In this document: positions 40,157 through 55,100 of the stretch, one piece after another | How positions within the stretch are numbered: the stretch's first letter is position 1 | How the letters are laid out: every line of letters begins with the position of its first letter | NCBI GenBank assembly: GCA_029718625.1 | Contig: CM056380.1 | Location: 42,288,169-42,352,168, forward strand | Source: Synaphobranchus kaupii | Taxonomy: Eukaryota; Chordata; Actinopteri; Anguilliformes; Synaphobranchidae | Direction: 5' to 3' | DNA: 64,000 nt | Made by a program: the position numbers and the translations under genes | The notes under the pieces: generated by a model | Databases searched by the model: none | What the model was told of the DNA's origin: nothing | Seen by the model: the letters and a program-made list of their open reading frames with translations, nothing else

Positions 40157-43100
40157 CTGTGGCACAAAGGAAGCAAAATGCCATCAAAATGGTGGGAGAA
40201 GCTTTGGCCGGCTCTACAAGTGGCACATAGAAAGAGCAATCTTTGTATGATGAATTGGGGATTCCTGTGTGATTAATAGTAAACTTGCGCATGATGAATT
40301 GGGGATTCCTGTGTGATTAATAGTAAACTTGCACTAGACTCAGCAGTCAATGCTCCATTAGTGCTAAAGACATACAGGCAACCCAATCAATCAAGCAATG
40401 CCTGGCTTTTTGCACTTACTTAGTGCAGTCACAAATAAGGTCACAGCCCCTCAGGAAAAAATAACAGTTGTATGAAAAGCTGTTTAAAAAAATGAAATAA
40501 AAAAAGGACACCGCCCTCATATTTTTTATTCAAACTGGTGGAAAGCAGAGAGGGTAACCGATCGAAAAGGATCACAGCTCTGAAGCCCCACCCAGGCGGG
40601 GGGCGGGCTCCCATATGGCTCGAGAGCTAGCCACCCCACAGACTGTACCATGTGTCTCGCCAACAAATGTTTTTCTGGGTATGAATATAACGGTTATAAA
40701 GACTGAATTAATTAAAGAAAACTATGCACTATTATATAACTCAACATTGAGGTTGGACTTTGTATACTACTTTTTTCCAGATTTTGACCCACTAGTAAAA
40801 TTACAAACTCACTACCCCAATCCATGAAATATTTATAGTGCTACTGGAATTTTAATTTTTCCCTCATAAATTAATGTGTTTTTTTTTATATTAAAATCCT
40901 GCAGGAGACTGGTCCACATAGCAACTCGATGCCTTCTAATCAGTATGCGCAAGATACACGATGATTTTCAGCTGTCAGGACTATTCATAATGTGTCAATT
41001 CAGTGGCCCCAAGGTTTCCGTGGAAACCAGCGTCTGCGTGCAATGGCGCCCCCCAGGGAAAGCCCGAGCAGGTTGCTCACAGCGTGTGCGCAAGCACTTG
41101 GCGTGGCGAGCAATAAGCCCGCTGAATTACACAATTGCTCTCCTGTGATGGAAAATTGTCCAGCTGTGTCGCAACCAGTCAGCCACCCGTCAGCCATCTT
41201 TTTAAAATTTATTTATTTATTTTTTGCAGCAGGAGCCTAAATGGCCTTAATGCAGTATTAATTATTCACACACACGGTTCAATTCCCTGATACACGGTTT
41301 TGATGGTGATTTGATGCAATTTTTTCTTGGAAATATTGGAGTTGCAAATAACACCTAGACTCCTGGCCTTTTACTCTTTTGCAGCAGGCTTGTGAAATTG
41401 GCCTACTTAATGCATCCTCATGTGTCTAAAACAACAGAAGGTGAGATGGTTCTCTGGTTCTGATATACTTTATAGTTGTTATTATTTGGTGAATGCTTTT
41501 ATTCAGACTGACTTACGAGTTCATTCAGGACAGATACGGTCACAGGAGACATAAAAACATTGGTGCAGGATAGTCAGTAAGACGCTGAATGTAAACCACG
41601 CTGAAAGACTGCTTGAATACAGGCATACAAACAACTTGGTGCCTTAGTATTCATTCAAGAAATGAATACTAAGAAAAATATACCTCTATTATACAAACAT
41701 ACTCTCAAATAATGATCCATAACAGCTAAATGACCTTACATCAATGTTCACATAGTGCTAAATCATGATCCATAAGAACCACATTACTACACTGTGACAT
41801 AGTGCTAAATCATGATCCATAAGAACCACATTACTACACTGTGACATAGTGCTAAATCATGATCCATAAGAACCACATTACTACATTGTGGCATAGTGCT
41901 AAATCATGATCCATAAGAACCACATTACTACACTGTGACATAGTGCTAAATCATGATCCATAAGAACCACATTACTACATTGTGGCATAGTGCTAAATCA
42001 TGATCCATAAGAACCACATTACTACACTGTGGCATAGTGCTAAATCATGATCCATAAGAACCACATTACTACACTGTGGCATAGTGCTAAATCATGATCC
42101 ATAAGAACCACATTACTACACTGTGACATAGTGCTAAATCATGATCCATAAGAACCACATTACTACACTGTGACATAGTGCTAAATCATGATCCATAAGA
42201 ACCACATTACTACACTGTGGCATAGTGCCAAATAATGATCCATAAGAACCACATTACTACACTGTGGCATAGTGCCAAATAATGATCCATTATGATCATA
42301 GTCCCACCATGTCTTATTTCAATTAGGGACTGGTGTGATCTAATTCTGAGTGCAAGGCGCAGAACATGTCCAAATTTTTGGAATCAATGGTTAACAAAGG
42401 TTTGAGCAAGTGTGTTTTCAGGAGGCGAATTGTGAATTTGCAAGTTTGACCAAATATCCGCAGGCGGGAGAGTGGTCGGGGTTACTGTCAATCATTTTTT
42501 GGTCTCACCAGTCAGAAGGCTTGAATTATGTATCAATCAAATCATGACCTGACCAGTCACAGTCTAGAATCAGTTGTCGATCACTTTATGACCCGGCGAA
42601 TTGATTTACACAGGAGGAGGGTTTAGTCGCGTATTCAGGGATGCAAACACCATTTAGCCAACCATGTGTTCCATACTGTTCCAGTGTAATTTACAGCTAA
42701 ATACCCTCAATTTAAAACTGACAGTCAACCTCGTTGTCATTGTATCCTTTCAAACTGAAAGTGCTAGAGTACAGAACCAAAATAACAAAAAACGTGTCAC
42801 TGTCCAATGAATTATGGTGCTCACTGTAGTTGATCAGGTTATTGATTGTAGCCTGTGCTCATTCAGATTCTCGCTAACGTTCACGTTACATACCGCGTCA
42901 GATTCGGATTTAGCTTGTTTCTCTTGGGCATGCGCAGGACTCCAGGGTCCTAGAAATGCGGTCCTAGGACTAGGGTCCTGAACCTGCACCCTCGCTCTGG
43001 TATTGCAAGATCCCCCTCCTCTGTGCAGCAGGGAGAGATAGTGGTGTGTTCTGTGCAGCAGGGAGAGATAGTGGTGTGTTCTGTGCAGCAGGGAGAGATA

Positions 43101-46100
43101 GTGGTGTGTTCTGTGCAGCAGGGAGAGATAGTGGTGTGTTCTGTGCAGCAGGGAGAGATAGTGGTGTGTTCTGTGCAGCAGGGAGAGATAGTGGTGTGTT
43201 CTGTGCAGCAGGGAGAGATAGTGGTGTGTTCTGTGCAGCAGGGAGAGATAGTGGTGTGTTCTGTGCAGCAGGGAGAGATAGTGGTGTGTTCTGTGCAGCA
43301 GGGAGAGATAGTGCTGTGTTCTGTGCAGCAGGGAGAGATAGTGGTGTGTTCTGTGCAGCAGGGAGAGATAGTGGTGTGTTCTGTGCAGCAGGGAGAGATA
43401 GTGGTGTGTTCTGTGCAGCTGCACAAACAAGATGAGAGGGGGCTCCCACGAAACGTAACTATGGCCCAATCTCAATGTCCGCTCTGAGCCCTGAGGACTG
43501 AGCCCCCACAGATCTTGGGTGACATCACATGCGTGCCCAGCGTGAGTGCATGAGAGTGCAAGGGCTCAAAATGGTACAAATGCGAGGAATGGGACAGCAC
43601 TTTGCAATGTTATATGTTGCCTTGACAACGCCCGTCTCTCATGCAAGATGTTTATGACAATGACTTTTAATTTTGGGTTTGTACCAGCTGAAAGAACTCT
43701 GCCCGCCATGTGTGTCATTTGTTTACAATTTGAGACGCGTCCGGCTGTGTTTCCGTTTTTATCGCCACAAATGCTATGAACTGTGGGTAATTCCCTCATC
43801 AAAGTCTGCAAGTCTGCAAGATTGCAGACTTGCGGAAAGTCTGCATAAAGGGCTCGAAAAGTCCGCGACAGAGCCCTCACGGACTCTTCGAATCTAGACG
43901 ATTCACATAAGTCACCCAAATTGGCGTCAAAAAAGCGTCATTCACCGAAAAGCGAGTTGTTTGCATCACTGCGTATTGTTGTGTCTTCGTCAGTTTCTGT
44001 TATGCTCCTCTAATGGGATTTTAAAACCCTCACTCAGATCTAATGGGATTTTAAAACCCTCACTCAGATCTAATGGGATTTTAAAACCCTCACTCAGATC
44101 TAATGGGATTTTAAAACCCTCACTCAGATCTAATGGGATTTTAAAACCCTCACTCAGATCTAATGGGATTTTAAAACCCTCACTCAGATCTAATTGGGAT
44201 TTCAAAACGCTCACTCAGATCTAATTGGGATTTCAAAACGCTCACACAAATCTACTTGGGATTTCAAAACGCTCACTCAGATCTAATTGGGATTTTATAA
44301 CCCTCACACAGATCTAATTCGGATTTTAAAAACCTCACTCAGATATAATTTGGATTTTAAAACCCTCACACAGATCTAATTGGGATTTTATAACCCTCAC
44401 ACAGATCTAATTCGGATTTTAAAAACCTCACTCAGATATAATTCGGATTTTAAAACCCTCACACAGATCTAATTGGGATTTTATAACCCTCACACAGATC
44501 TAATTGGGATTTTAAAACCCTCACTCAGACCTAATTAATCCTTTGTTACACAACGCTTCTTTGCTAAGTCTCTGTTATGCCTTTTGGCCTTGCCAATTAA
44601 TTATGTATTGGTTGGAACACAAAACGATTGACAGTAACTCCACCCACTCAAAGTCTCTGGCCTGCAGATGTACCCTACTCAGTTTGACTGGTTACACAAG
44701 TAGCTCATTCCACCATTGGAGGGCGCAGTTAGGGGAGAGCAGAAGTTTTTCATGTGTGGCCTCTGAAGGGCAGTGCTGCCATACGACCAGCTGTTGCTAT
44801 GCAGAGCGCTCCGATGGGTGTAAAGTGTGGTAAACGATTAAAGATCGGAAGGAGCTGCGCTCCTGGCTACCCAGCAGGCTAGCACCGTGGTCTTCAATTT
44901 GACAGCAGCAGCAGCAGCAGCAGCTACAAGGCGACGTGAGATGCAGGCAAACTTGGCATAGGAGCAGAGTTGCAGTTGTACTCGTGGGATATTATCAAAG
45001 GATCCTATGTAAAGTACCTGGATAATGTGCATGTGACAGAAGCCAGCAAACAATACAATGTCATGTGACTTCCATTGAAAAAAAAGGGTTTAATTAAGAA
45101 ATCCATCATATACATGAATTAAGTATGAATTTGAAGCATACGAGTTCCTCAGTTGATTTATACTTGCAGAATATGCATAACATTAGATTATTTTTGCAAA
45201 GCAGACACCCTATGTTATGCACGGCATTACTCAACAAAAAGATCACGGAGGTATACTACGGAGCAGGATTACTGAGTTAGCTGGATAACTGCACTCAGTA
45301 AAACCTGGAACAGCTCTTTTTACTTCAGTCCATGTTCCAGATTTGGGAGCGTTCCGGGGTTTAATCAGTGGAGTTTGAGAATGCTTGTTACTTGCTTTGT
45401 ATATATAAGCGAGGTCCTTATATATTATGGGAAGGATGTGCTTTGTCTTGTCTGTTCTGTAGTGATCTTGATGATGTCTCTGTATGCACTTATTGTACGT
45501 CGCTTTGGATAAAAGCGTCTGCTAAATGAATGTAATGTAATGTCCTGCCCAATGACCCAAGATAAGCCAAAACTCTAGTTTTACCATGCCTGCGGTCCCA
45601 CAAACGTTCTCACAATGTTTATAGAAGCACCGTGGCAACAATTTGTGTTAGGTGGTTGTGGCAGGGGGAGGTAGACTGACCTGGTCCTCTGGCAAGGGCC
45701 TGTCTTCATTTCACAGTTCTTGCCATGGAAGCCCTCAGGACAAAAGCAGGTGTAATCCCCACTGTCATTGATGAAGCAGGTGGCACCATTCTGACATGGC
45801 TGCTCATTGGTGCACACAAAGACATCTGGGGGGTGGGGGTGAGCAAGCTGTTAAATCTCTTTAAGACCAGAGAGTGTACCTAGTACCAAGGTCAAATAAT
45901 TATTCCCAAACTTCAGTTCAACTTTTTTTTTTTTTGCAAATGGATACAATAGTGAAGTGACCCTGCATGTATTTGCGTCACTGTAAAACTAAATAAAGAT
46001 ACATTTCTGGGGTCTTTTTGCTGCAGCACAGATAGCAGCCCTTAAGCATAATGAAACATTATGATAATATAATGATTTTTTTTTTTTTTTTATCATGTCA

Positions 46101-49100
46101 CGCCAAAAAATTTAAAGAATGCGTGCGTAATTTCTTTTTTATTTTCTTTTAGGTTATAAAGTACTGGAATGTAATAAAATGGCAGCAAAAACCCAGATTT
46201 CATTTTTTTATTTTAAACTTCAATAGCCATATACCTGAGCCGAGGTTATAATTAATTCTGTATTTCTCTGGAGTAGGTCTGCTGTTGCGGTATAGTATAC
46301 ATACCCTCAGACACATACTACAAATTCAAATTCACGAAGAATTTAAAGTTTTTGTGTTAATTGAGTCAACAATATTTACTCTAAAGCTACCAAAATAAGG
46401 TTGATTGAAATGCTTTGCTATAAATCATTCCTTGAAGATGTATCGGCTGGAAAAAATTTATTAGTAATTACTGTGTAAACAATTGTTCTCACTCAGAATT
46501 CCCTTCTCACCTTTGTCACAGAAGCGTCCAGCCCATCCGCTCTCGCACGTGCACTGCCAGGGCTGGTGGCAGGAACCGTGCACGCAGCCCGGCATTCGCA
46601 CACAGTCCTCGCACTGCGGCCCCTCCCAGCCTGGATCACATCTGAAACAAGTTTTTTTTTTTTTTACATTCCCTTCAATCTGTCCCTTTTACAGCACACA
46701 CATACATTTTCCTGGAATTCAAGGGTGCATCCCAATACTCGAAAAATGCATCCTCCTTTCCTCCACTATGATCTCCTCTCCTCCGTGCCCCGGGAACCAT
46801 TATTTGTGTCCTAATCTAATGTTGCTGATTACATATTAATAAACGTACAGGCAGTTTTGCATACTTCCGATTAGGAGACAAGTGGTAGTGGGGGAGTGGA
46901 GGAAAGGAGGTGAGGAGTGAACAATATTGGGACGCAGCCCGGGTATCGCTTTAGTTCCGTGGTGGCGAGTAACTCGTAAAACTCCATTGTTGTCTGTTGC
47001 ACCCAGAGTTTACTTTTCTGCCAATGACATAACTAGACACAAGAGGGCGCTCACCATAAACAGAGTGCAGCAACGCTATCGGATTTGAATCAAACGGACT
47101 TGGAAAAACAGATAAGCTTAGAATATAAGAATAGTAGAAATGAGAAACAGAACATTACAATGCAGAAAGGCTTGTGTTTCCTCTGAACAAAAGCCGTTAC
47201 TTTATGCACTAGTCTACACACTGTCAGTTCTGGTCAATGAGTGAGTTAGAAATTAAATATCTATTTAAAAGGAAAAGCTGCAAGGATGTCAGGTCAGGGA
47301 GTGTCACTCTAATGATGAAAACTAATAATGTTTTCCCTTGTGCAAGTGCTCACTCCAGAGACTTGTAGGTTGTGCTTCATTCTGTGTTTTCTTTTTATTA
47401 CAAAAGTACTAAGCAATTACAGAATCAACAACCACCATACTGGCAAAACGCCTTCAGACTACACTAACACAATAGAAAATGATTGATTGAAAATTAGTAT
47501 TTCTGCTATATTTGACTTGGGGGGGACTGCACAAGTGTAAGTTAAGATGACTCCTGACAACTGAAAATCCTTATTTTCAGACACGTCTAACCTATAGGCC
47601 ATAGTTTTTTACTTGTACATCCATGCAAAATGAAACCCAAATATGTTGATTAGATTGTAAACACTCTTTTATGAATGTATGTTTTGCCCAGAGGGAGATT
47701 CACTTTGAAATTCAAATAGGTCTAAAGATTTTGTATTGAATATAAAGCTATTTAAATTTGGCTTACAGTTGTTTGTTCTGCTACAGAATACATGTGATAA
47801 ATTAAAGAACAACAGACTGTAATCATGAGGAAATGTTAGGAGAGTTCTGCTTAGGGACAAGGTTTTAAATAACTCACAAAACTCACTGAAGCTTAAATGT
47901 CAGCGTTGTACTGAAATCTTGAAATACAGAAGCATAGTGAAGCTACATTCCTGCATTTCGAAAGTTCAGTAGGTTTAATGGGTTAAAATGTCTGTCCTCA
48001 GCGGTCTTGTCCAAAGATCACCCTTTGATTGTTTTTCCCCATCTGGCAACTGCACAGCAAATTGACATTTTTACATCCGCATCCGTTAATCGGCCAAACA
48101 CCAGATGGACACCAGGCACTGGATTGATCAATTCTGCACACCGGAGAAGTCACGGTAAACATCAATTAGGCTACACAGGGACAAGTTTCAGGTAGTCAAG
48201 TCAAGTCAAGTCAAGTTTATTTGTATAGCACATTTCATACACAAGGCAACTCAAAGTGCTTTACATAAGACATAGAAAGACATTATATAAAAAGTAAATT
48301 AGAATTGAACAATGTTAATAAGAAGTTAAAACAGTTGTAATAAAACGCAATACTGGTTGAGCCCATAAAACAAATACCCCAACAAACACTCCTACCACAA
48401 ACAGCCTGCTACCTGCCATCTGCTACACACCGTACAGCCTCTCTCTCTGGGTGATATTATACCTGCCAGCTCCGCTGCAGGTGCCTGCCAGCTACGCTGC
48501 AGGACTTTTGTAAAAATATTAGCCCATGGGTGGGAGCAGCATACAGCCTCCACAGTTTGAATCACTCCACAGAGTGACGGACCCGTTGGTCACTAATCAA
48601 ACTTTTAAGTTGAGCGCACTACGGCAGGGGTCGGGGTCACTTGTAGACCTTTTACCTGCTTCTTTTGTATGATTTCAGGACTTTATGTAAGCGTTACAAA
48701 CTAGGTGTTAGCTAGCTGGTTATTGTTCGCTGTTATAGCCAGCTTTGAGTCATAGCAGAACTATCCATATTAGGTTATACACTTACAGTAACCATTTTGT
48801 TTCATTTAGTCTAAAATTTGGAGTAGATCTAAAACCATAGCAGTCAGTTTAAACTCTAATAGGTTATGGCCTTCTGGGTTAGAAAAATAAAACAATTTAA
48901 GCGCATAGGCCTACCTGCTAATTTTCTGGCTGGCTAGCACCTTGCATAGGCTAGTTAAATTTCTAACGGCACTTTTACCTGCACACGCCACTCTCGTCAC
49001 ACCGCCCATGGCTCAGGTTACACTGGCATTCTTCCTCTGAAAGAAAAGCGGGAAACTTTTAATCATTGCGGACAGATCTCGAGATTGATTAGATTTTTTT

Positions 49101-52100
49101 GTTTTCCCAAGTCCTGTTTCAAAAAACGATTTCACCAAGACATGTAGGCTAGGTAGTTGCTTTTACAGCTGCCATTAGGGTTTGGGCCAGTAGCCTATAT
49201 CGCCTTTATTTTTCTTTAGAAATGAGAACTGATCAACTGATCCTCTTCCTTAGTCAAGTACAGCTAAATAAATAGGTTTTTAACTTTACACAGAACATAT
49301 ATATAACGAAACATATTAGACTACATATAATAAGAAGCCTTGGCCTCATGCTGCGATTCACATCCTCAGGTACTGGGGCCATACTGCTCACACTCTCAAA
49401 TTGAGTTTTGGATACGGTCCCGGTGTAGTACAAAAAAAAGCTTGCTTTCCCTTTTCGCTCTCATATTTATCACATGTATAAAGAGCCACTCAAGTTGTCG
49501 CTTGCTTCTCTGTTTGTTACCAGATAACCAATTTCATGCTTTTGTTGAACAGTAGATTAGACTTCTTCAATTTTATGCTTTGCAGAACACAATTGAAGTT
49601 ATTCTGTTGCATTCATAATGTATTCCCTGGATCACAACTCAGAACCTTCAAAAGAGATAGTTTGGAACTTTTGGAAGGCCTTCAGTATTCCAAACATTCC
49701 ATTGAGACTACTACCATTAAAATAGTTATATTAGATGTGTTTTTCCAGGGATTTGATACCAAAGAAATAGAAGTTATAGAGTTCAATTGCTTGTAAACAT
49801 GCTGAAGACCAACCTGCACTAGCCACTGCCACTAGTTTGCTTTTACAAGCAGATGGTAAAACATACTGGGGCCTGAATTCCACCAGGACTCCATGTAAAA
49901 ATGCAAACATCAGATTACCATTGATTTTTGCTTTGGATTTCCACAGCGATGGAAATAAATCGATAAGCCCACTCATATTTGACACGCAGCTTCATTGATT
50001 TATGGAATTGGCCTCAATCAATATCAGTTATGTAGCTGTCAATGATATGATGAATTGTGTTTGTCAGTTCATGAGTCAGTTGTTTGAAATATCTATGTTA
50101 CTCATAAATATAGCCTTGGCCCATTAAGTGCTTCTACCTGACTCTTGAGTGTGTGGTGAGTACTTTGTGGTTGTAGATATTAAAGGTTGCCTTCCTTAAA
50201 GACAAACTGGGTATGTACTGTGCCTGTCACATTTTTATTGCTTTTATATCTTGCCTTTTATAGCAAGTCTACCTGTTGTACATGCATCACAATATTGGGC
50301 CCTTTTTTTGCAGCTCTGTCACAGTTAATATTGGGACTCATTTGTTTAACATTTTTTCTAATGAAAAATCCAGCATTGTTAAGTCCACTCTTGCTCAGAG
50401 AAATGTGAGTTCACATGAGTGACGAGGGCGTCTGGCCGGTGCGTGCGCGGTGGTGACGGCAGACACGAGGGGCGCGCGTGCAGAGGGAGGCAAGGAATGC
50501 GCCATGATCATGTCGCCACCCGTACGAGTTCTGCTTCAGCATTACTGGAATTTGTGATTCCTCTCCATCTCGGCCCTTTTACAAGAATTGCCTCTCCATT
50601 GCACTGTGAAAACTGACTCTTAAGATTGAGCCATTTGACATTGAGTAATTCATACACCGGGGGGATGAACACGGGATCCTTTTTGCTTGGGTTGACATTA
50701 GAAAACGTGCGTGAGCATGTTACAAAACAATATCATTCTCCGAAAAGCTGCACTCTTTTTCACTCTTGGGAGCCATTGTTTAAGTTTAGGGTGTTCTTGT
50801 AAGTACTTCTGATTTTTGGTCTGATATTGTTTATTGTTTCAAGGAATTTGTACTGCCGTAACTGTTATTCTGGATTTAGTTTGGGATAATGGTAATTCAT
50901 TTGAAGTAGAATGGTAGGAATTTGTCATTAATGCTGGCTACAGCAAGCTGTGTGTTTGTGGGAACACAGTGGAGCTTGAACAATAAATGCTGAGACTCCT
51001 ACATACACTAGAACAGCTGAAATGCCATAACTGTTATCTGAGAACAGTTTAGCAAACAAAAAATAAAAGTATAATCTCTTAAATACAGACAGCTGGGGAA
51101 TCCTGGGATTAGCTAATGTATTCTAAACAGAAAAGAGATAAAACTGTACCAGCACATGTTCAAGAGGCTTTAAAAATGGCATGATAAAGGAAACTTTTAA
51201 ATGAATGAAACTTCGATATAATTAAAAAGTTTATTTTTGAGCTGCAAAAAAGCTGAAGTACTGGTGTGTGCGTGCGTGTGCATGCATGCAGGCATGCCTG
51301 TATGTGTGTCTTAAAGGGGACATGAAGCACTCGGTAAAGTGGCTCTGGTTCGTTAGCTTTTTACCTTAAATTAGATATGACCGTGCGTTCAAATCTCAAA
51401 CCGACCCGTATTTGCTGGAAAAAGACAGACACCCCTTAATTGAAATGAGCTTTTTTTCTCATAGGGCGCAGCCATCTTGGACCAACTGCGGTCGTGACGT
51501 CACTAGGTTGGTTGGTCCTGCTGCTTAATGTATTCCTATGGGAAAATAGGTGACTTTCAGTGAGCTCAATGATGTATCGTGAGGAAAAAATAAAACAAAA
51601 AACGTACAGACGGTCTTTTTCTATTGCCCCAAGATGCTCAAATGAGTATTACCTAACAAAACCTAATTTAAAACTTAATTTCCACGAACTGCTTCTGACC
51701 ATACTAATGTAGTGGCCAGCCGGCAACTGCAGCGCCGCTGCATTGCCTTGATATATTACAGCCTGCAAATATATACCTACCACGACCTATCATCACAAGC
51801 TAACACTTATTTTATATAGGCAATATTAGCTAGACACGACTTTAGCTCCGAAACCATTTATCAAGGCAATGCAGCGGCGCTGCAGTTGCCGGCTCGTCAG
51901 GCCACAACATTAGTAGGCAATGGTCAGAACGGGTCAGAAGCAGTTCGTGGAAATTAAGTTTTGTTCGATAATACTCATTTGAGCATCTCGGGACAATACA
52001 AAAATACCGTCTATGCGTTTTTTGTTTTATTTTTTCCTCACAATACATCATTGAGCTCACTGAAAGTCAGCTATTTTCCCATAGGAATACATTGAGCAGC

Positions 52101-55100
52101 AGAGACCAACCAACCTAGTGACGTCATGACCGCAGTTGGTCCAAGATGGCTGCGCCCTATGAGAAAAAAAGCTCATTTCAATTAAGGGGTGTCTGCTAGA
52201 ACAGTGCAGTCAATCAACATTGCCATCCTTGAAGTGTTGTTTTCCATGCATGCGCAAGCCTATATCCTGAAGGTTTATTTGTGAGATGTTTTTACAGATG
52301 ATAAATGCAGATAGAATTCTTTCTGTCAACACTGTCCCTTTAGGGCTGGTCTCTCAGAAGCCTGTTTATTTCTAAATTTCCATCGGCAAGGGTTATTAAA
52401 GTCTGCTTCAAAGCTCAGCTCAGCTGTGCTTTGCTCTGCTCCGAGGCATTCATTACAAGTATCTCCTGAGGTTGTGTCACATTCCACAGCCTAGTCTCAC
52501 TCCATACACTCCTGTAAATTAATCTACTGTTGTCTTCAAATTCCAGCCAGTGTCTTCTCTTGTTCTTGTGAAGTTCGGTGGTGCCATCCAAGTTTCAGCT
52601 AGGAGTCGTCATCCTTCCAGGGGAGGATGGCTGTGTATTGGATTTACTTCAAATCATTGAACGTGTATGTCCAAATTTGGGATTGAGTGTAACTTCAGTT
52701 ACCGTGGTCTGTCGAGCAAAATATAAACAAAGACTGATTTGATACATCCATGGTTACACTCAGTGAGTGGGGTCTTGTTATCTCAATATATGTCGACTCA
52801 GTGCAGGGAAGCGTAAATCAATTTCATACATCAGTTGCTCAAAGATGTTATTGATCACTGTTTTGAGGCCATTGTTGGTTTCCTTTCACTGAAGTTATCC
52901 GTAGTACACAGTAGGGGTTTCTGGTTTGGGGTTTATGATGTTGTACCCATTCAATTTGGGTTTCCTCAGTCATCCTCGTCCCCTCCTGTTACCAATGCAT
53001 TTGCGTTGACAGCGCATGGGAGTGAATCAATGACCAGCACACATTCAGGTGCAGACAAGCTAACAAGCAACCTCTCTCTACTCTCTTCTGCGCTCTGTGG
53101 TTTGGGATAACAGCCCACCCGCCCGCCTGCCTGCCATTCCTGCAGCGCCTCTGACAAGGTGGAGAAATCCACCAATCCACCAGCGGAATCCCGTCCAGCT
53201 AGGCCTTGTGTTGGGCCGGCCCGTCCAGGATTCACAGTAACCCCCCACCCCCGGAGTAAATATAGTCATTGTGTCAGCTACAGATGCAGATGGAGCTTGG
53301 AATAGGTGGGAGGTCATCATGCTTGCGTAGATTATTTCTGATAATTAATTTATGGTTGCTTGCTTCAGGGCTCACTAGAGCCCGAGAGACACTTCCCGAG
53401 TGAGATATTCAGTGTGCATTGGCCCCATAGGAAGAATACATCACATAAAAATTCAAAAACCATTTTTACTATCTGCAGAAAGTAATACAAATACCCAGAG
53501 CATGATATACAGTATGTAATGCCCTGCTTGACAAGATAACACACCTATGATTTACACAGATTACACCTGATGACACAGGTGGGAAGAACATTCCTGTCGG
53601 CATCCGTGCTCTCGGCTACATGTCATTATCTTTACTATTTCAAAATCAATCATCGACACATTTGCAGGTACTTGTCCTCTGTCAGTTGAGCAATTCAGCA
53701 TGTCGTTGTTCCCACCTTTTTCAACTCTAGTTCTTTGCCCATGAGGTTGTTGTTGGGAATTGTACTACAATGTCAAATAGAAAAAAATCTGAATCTGACA
53801 AACCCGGCAGAATCTTGAAATTTTATGTCTTACAAAAATGAACACTGCCTAGGGAGGGGAGACGGGGCTTTGGGGGGTGAATTGACATTGGTATCTCCGT
53901 CTCTTTAGTCAGCAGGGATTTCTTTTCCCCGTCCTTGCATGAGGATGACCTCACTGTTGGTCATCCGACAATGACAACAAAAGTACTCGGTTGAATTACC
54001 TGCTGGCTTTTACTCGCTGGGCTCTCCCTCACCTAATTACCGTTTAATTTTGTGAAAGATAGTTCCATCTTCATTGCATTTAACCCTTTAAGTTGTAAGA
54101 TCACAAATATGTAATTGGAATGTTCTTAACTGAACATTCTATTGCCGATGTAAAAATCCCCACTAGTAACTGAAAGCAATGGAGTTCTAGAACACTGACT
54201 TAGAATAAAAATTTTTTTTAAAAACATTCCAAAAAACTACTCTTCAAAGGGTTAAAAACTCTCTTACTCTCCCTAATAAGGCTTGTGTGAATTGTGATTG
54301 ACTAACAACAACAAGTTCTACACGAACCTTTCGAAAGAACGCAGTGCAGCTCAGTCCCACTAAAATTACAAAGTGGAATGTGATCACTAGTTGTGATCAC
54401 CAAGACCTGTGAGAATCCTTGTGGACCTGACTCATACCAAAGAAACAAACTTGAGTTTTAGACTCAGACCGGCTTGGCACCCGGTTCAGGTCCCGGTTAC
54501 GGTTTTGGGGGACCCGTGAAGACCTCTACTCCTGAGTCCTTGGGACACGCCTCCCCTTCGATCTGGGAGGGAAAAAGCCTGGGCAGAGTATTTTTGTATT
54601 AAAACCCAGAGGGGTCTAATTTTACTCCGGTCCGTCCATGAAACTCCATCCCGCCACCCTCCCGGTCCTCTGCCAGCGCCCCGGCGCTGCTTATAAATGC
54701 AGGCTTGGGTTTCCAGTCTGCTGGTCCTGAGCGGCCGTGCGCCTGCAGCAAGCCCACGCGCCCGTACGCGTGTGCGTCTGCACGCGCCTGTCTCCGCCCA
54801 GGGTTTAGACCTGGGAGGAGAAGGCGATTCAGGGTGGGGGGTGAAAGGTGTCTGATGACGGAATTGTCACTGGATCCCTAAGAAATTAAGGATCATTCAA
54901 TCTCAGCATCCACTCAGCTGCTTGTGCCATTAGAAAAATATAGCCAGGACAGCCAAGCACAAATCTGACGCCTTATGCCTGGCTGCTGGTCATGTTCTTA
55001 ATGGAGATTACAGACTTTCTCCCCTTCGCAGTCTCTTAAAGGGGCTCTTCTGCTTCTGCACCCACTAAGATGAGTACCTCCTGCCAATATCTCATCTTAG

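Noticed and set aside
40157..40239. ATG-initiated N-terminus on the dlk2 terminal exon frame
   Set aside because: A good splice acceptor at 40157 and the EGF4 sequence contributed by the previous exon show these residues are intronic.
42834..43487. Long open frames on both strands (up to 213 codons)
   Set aside because: They are produced by a perfect 30-bp tandem repeat, whose period divisible by three keeps several frames open at once; no exon signals or protein family.
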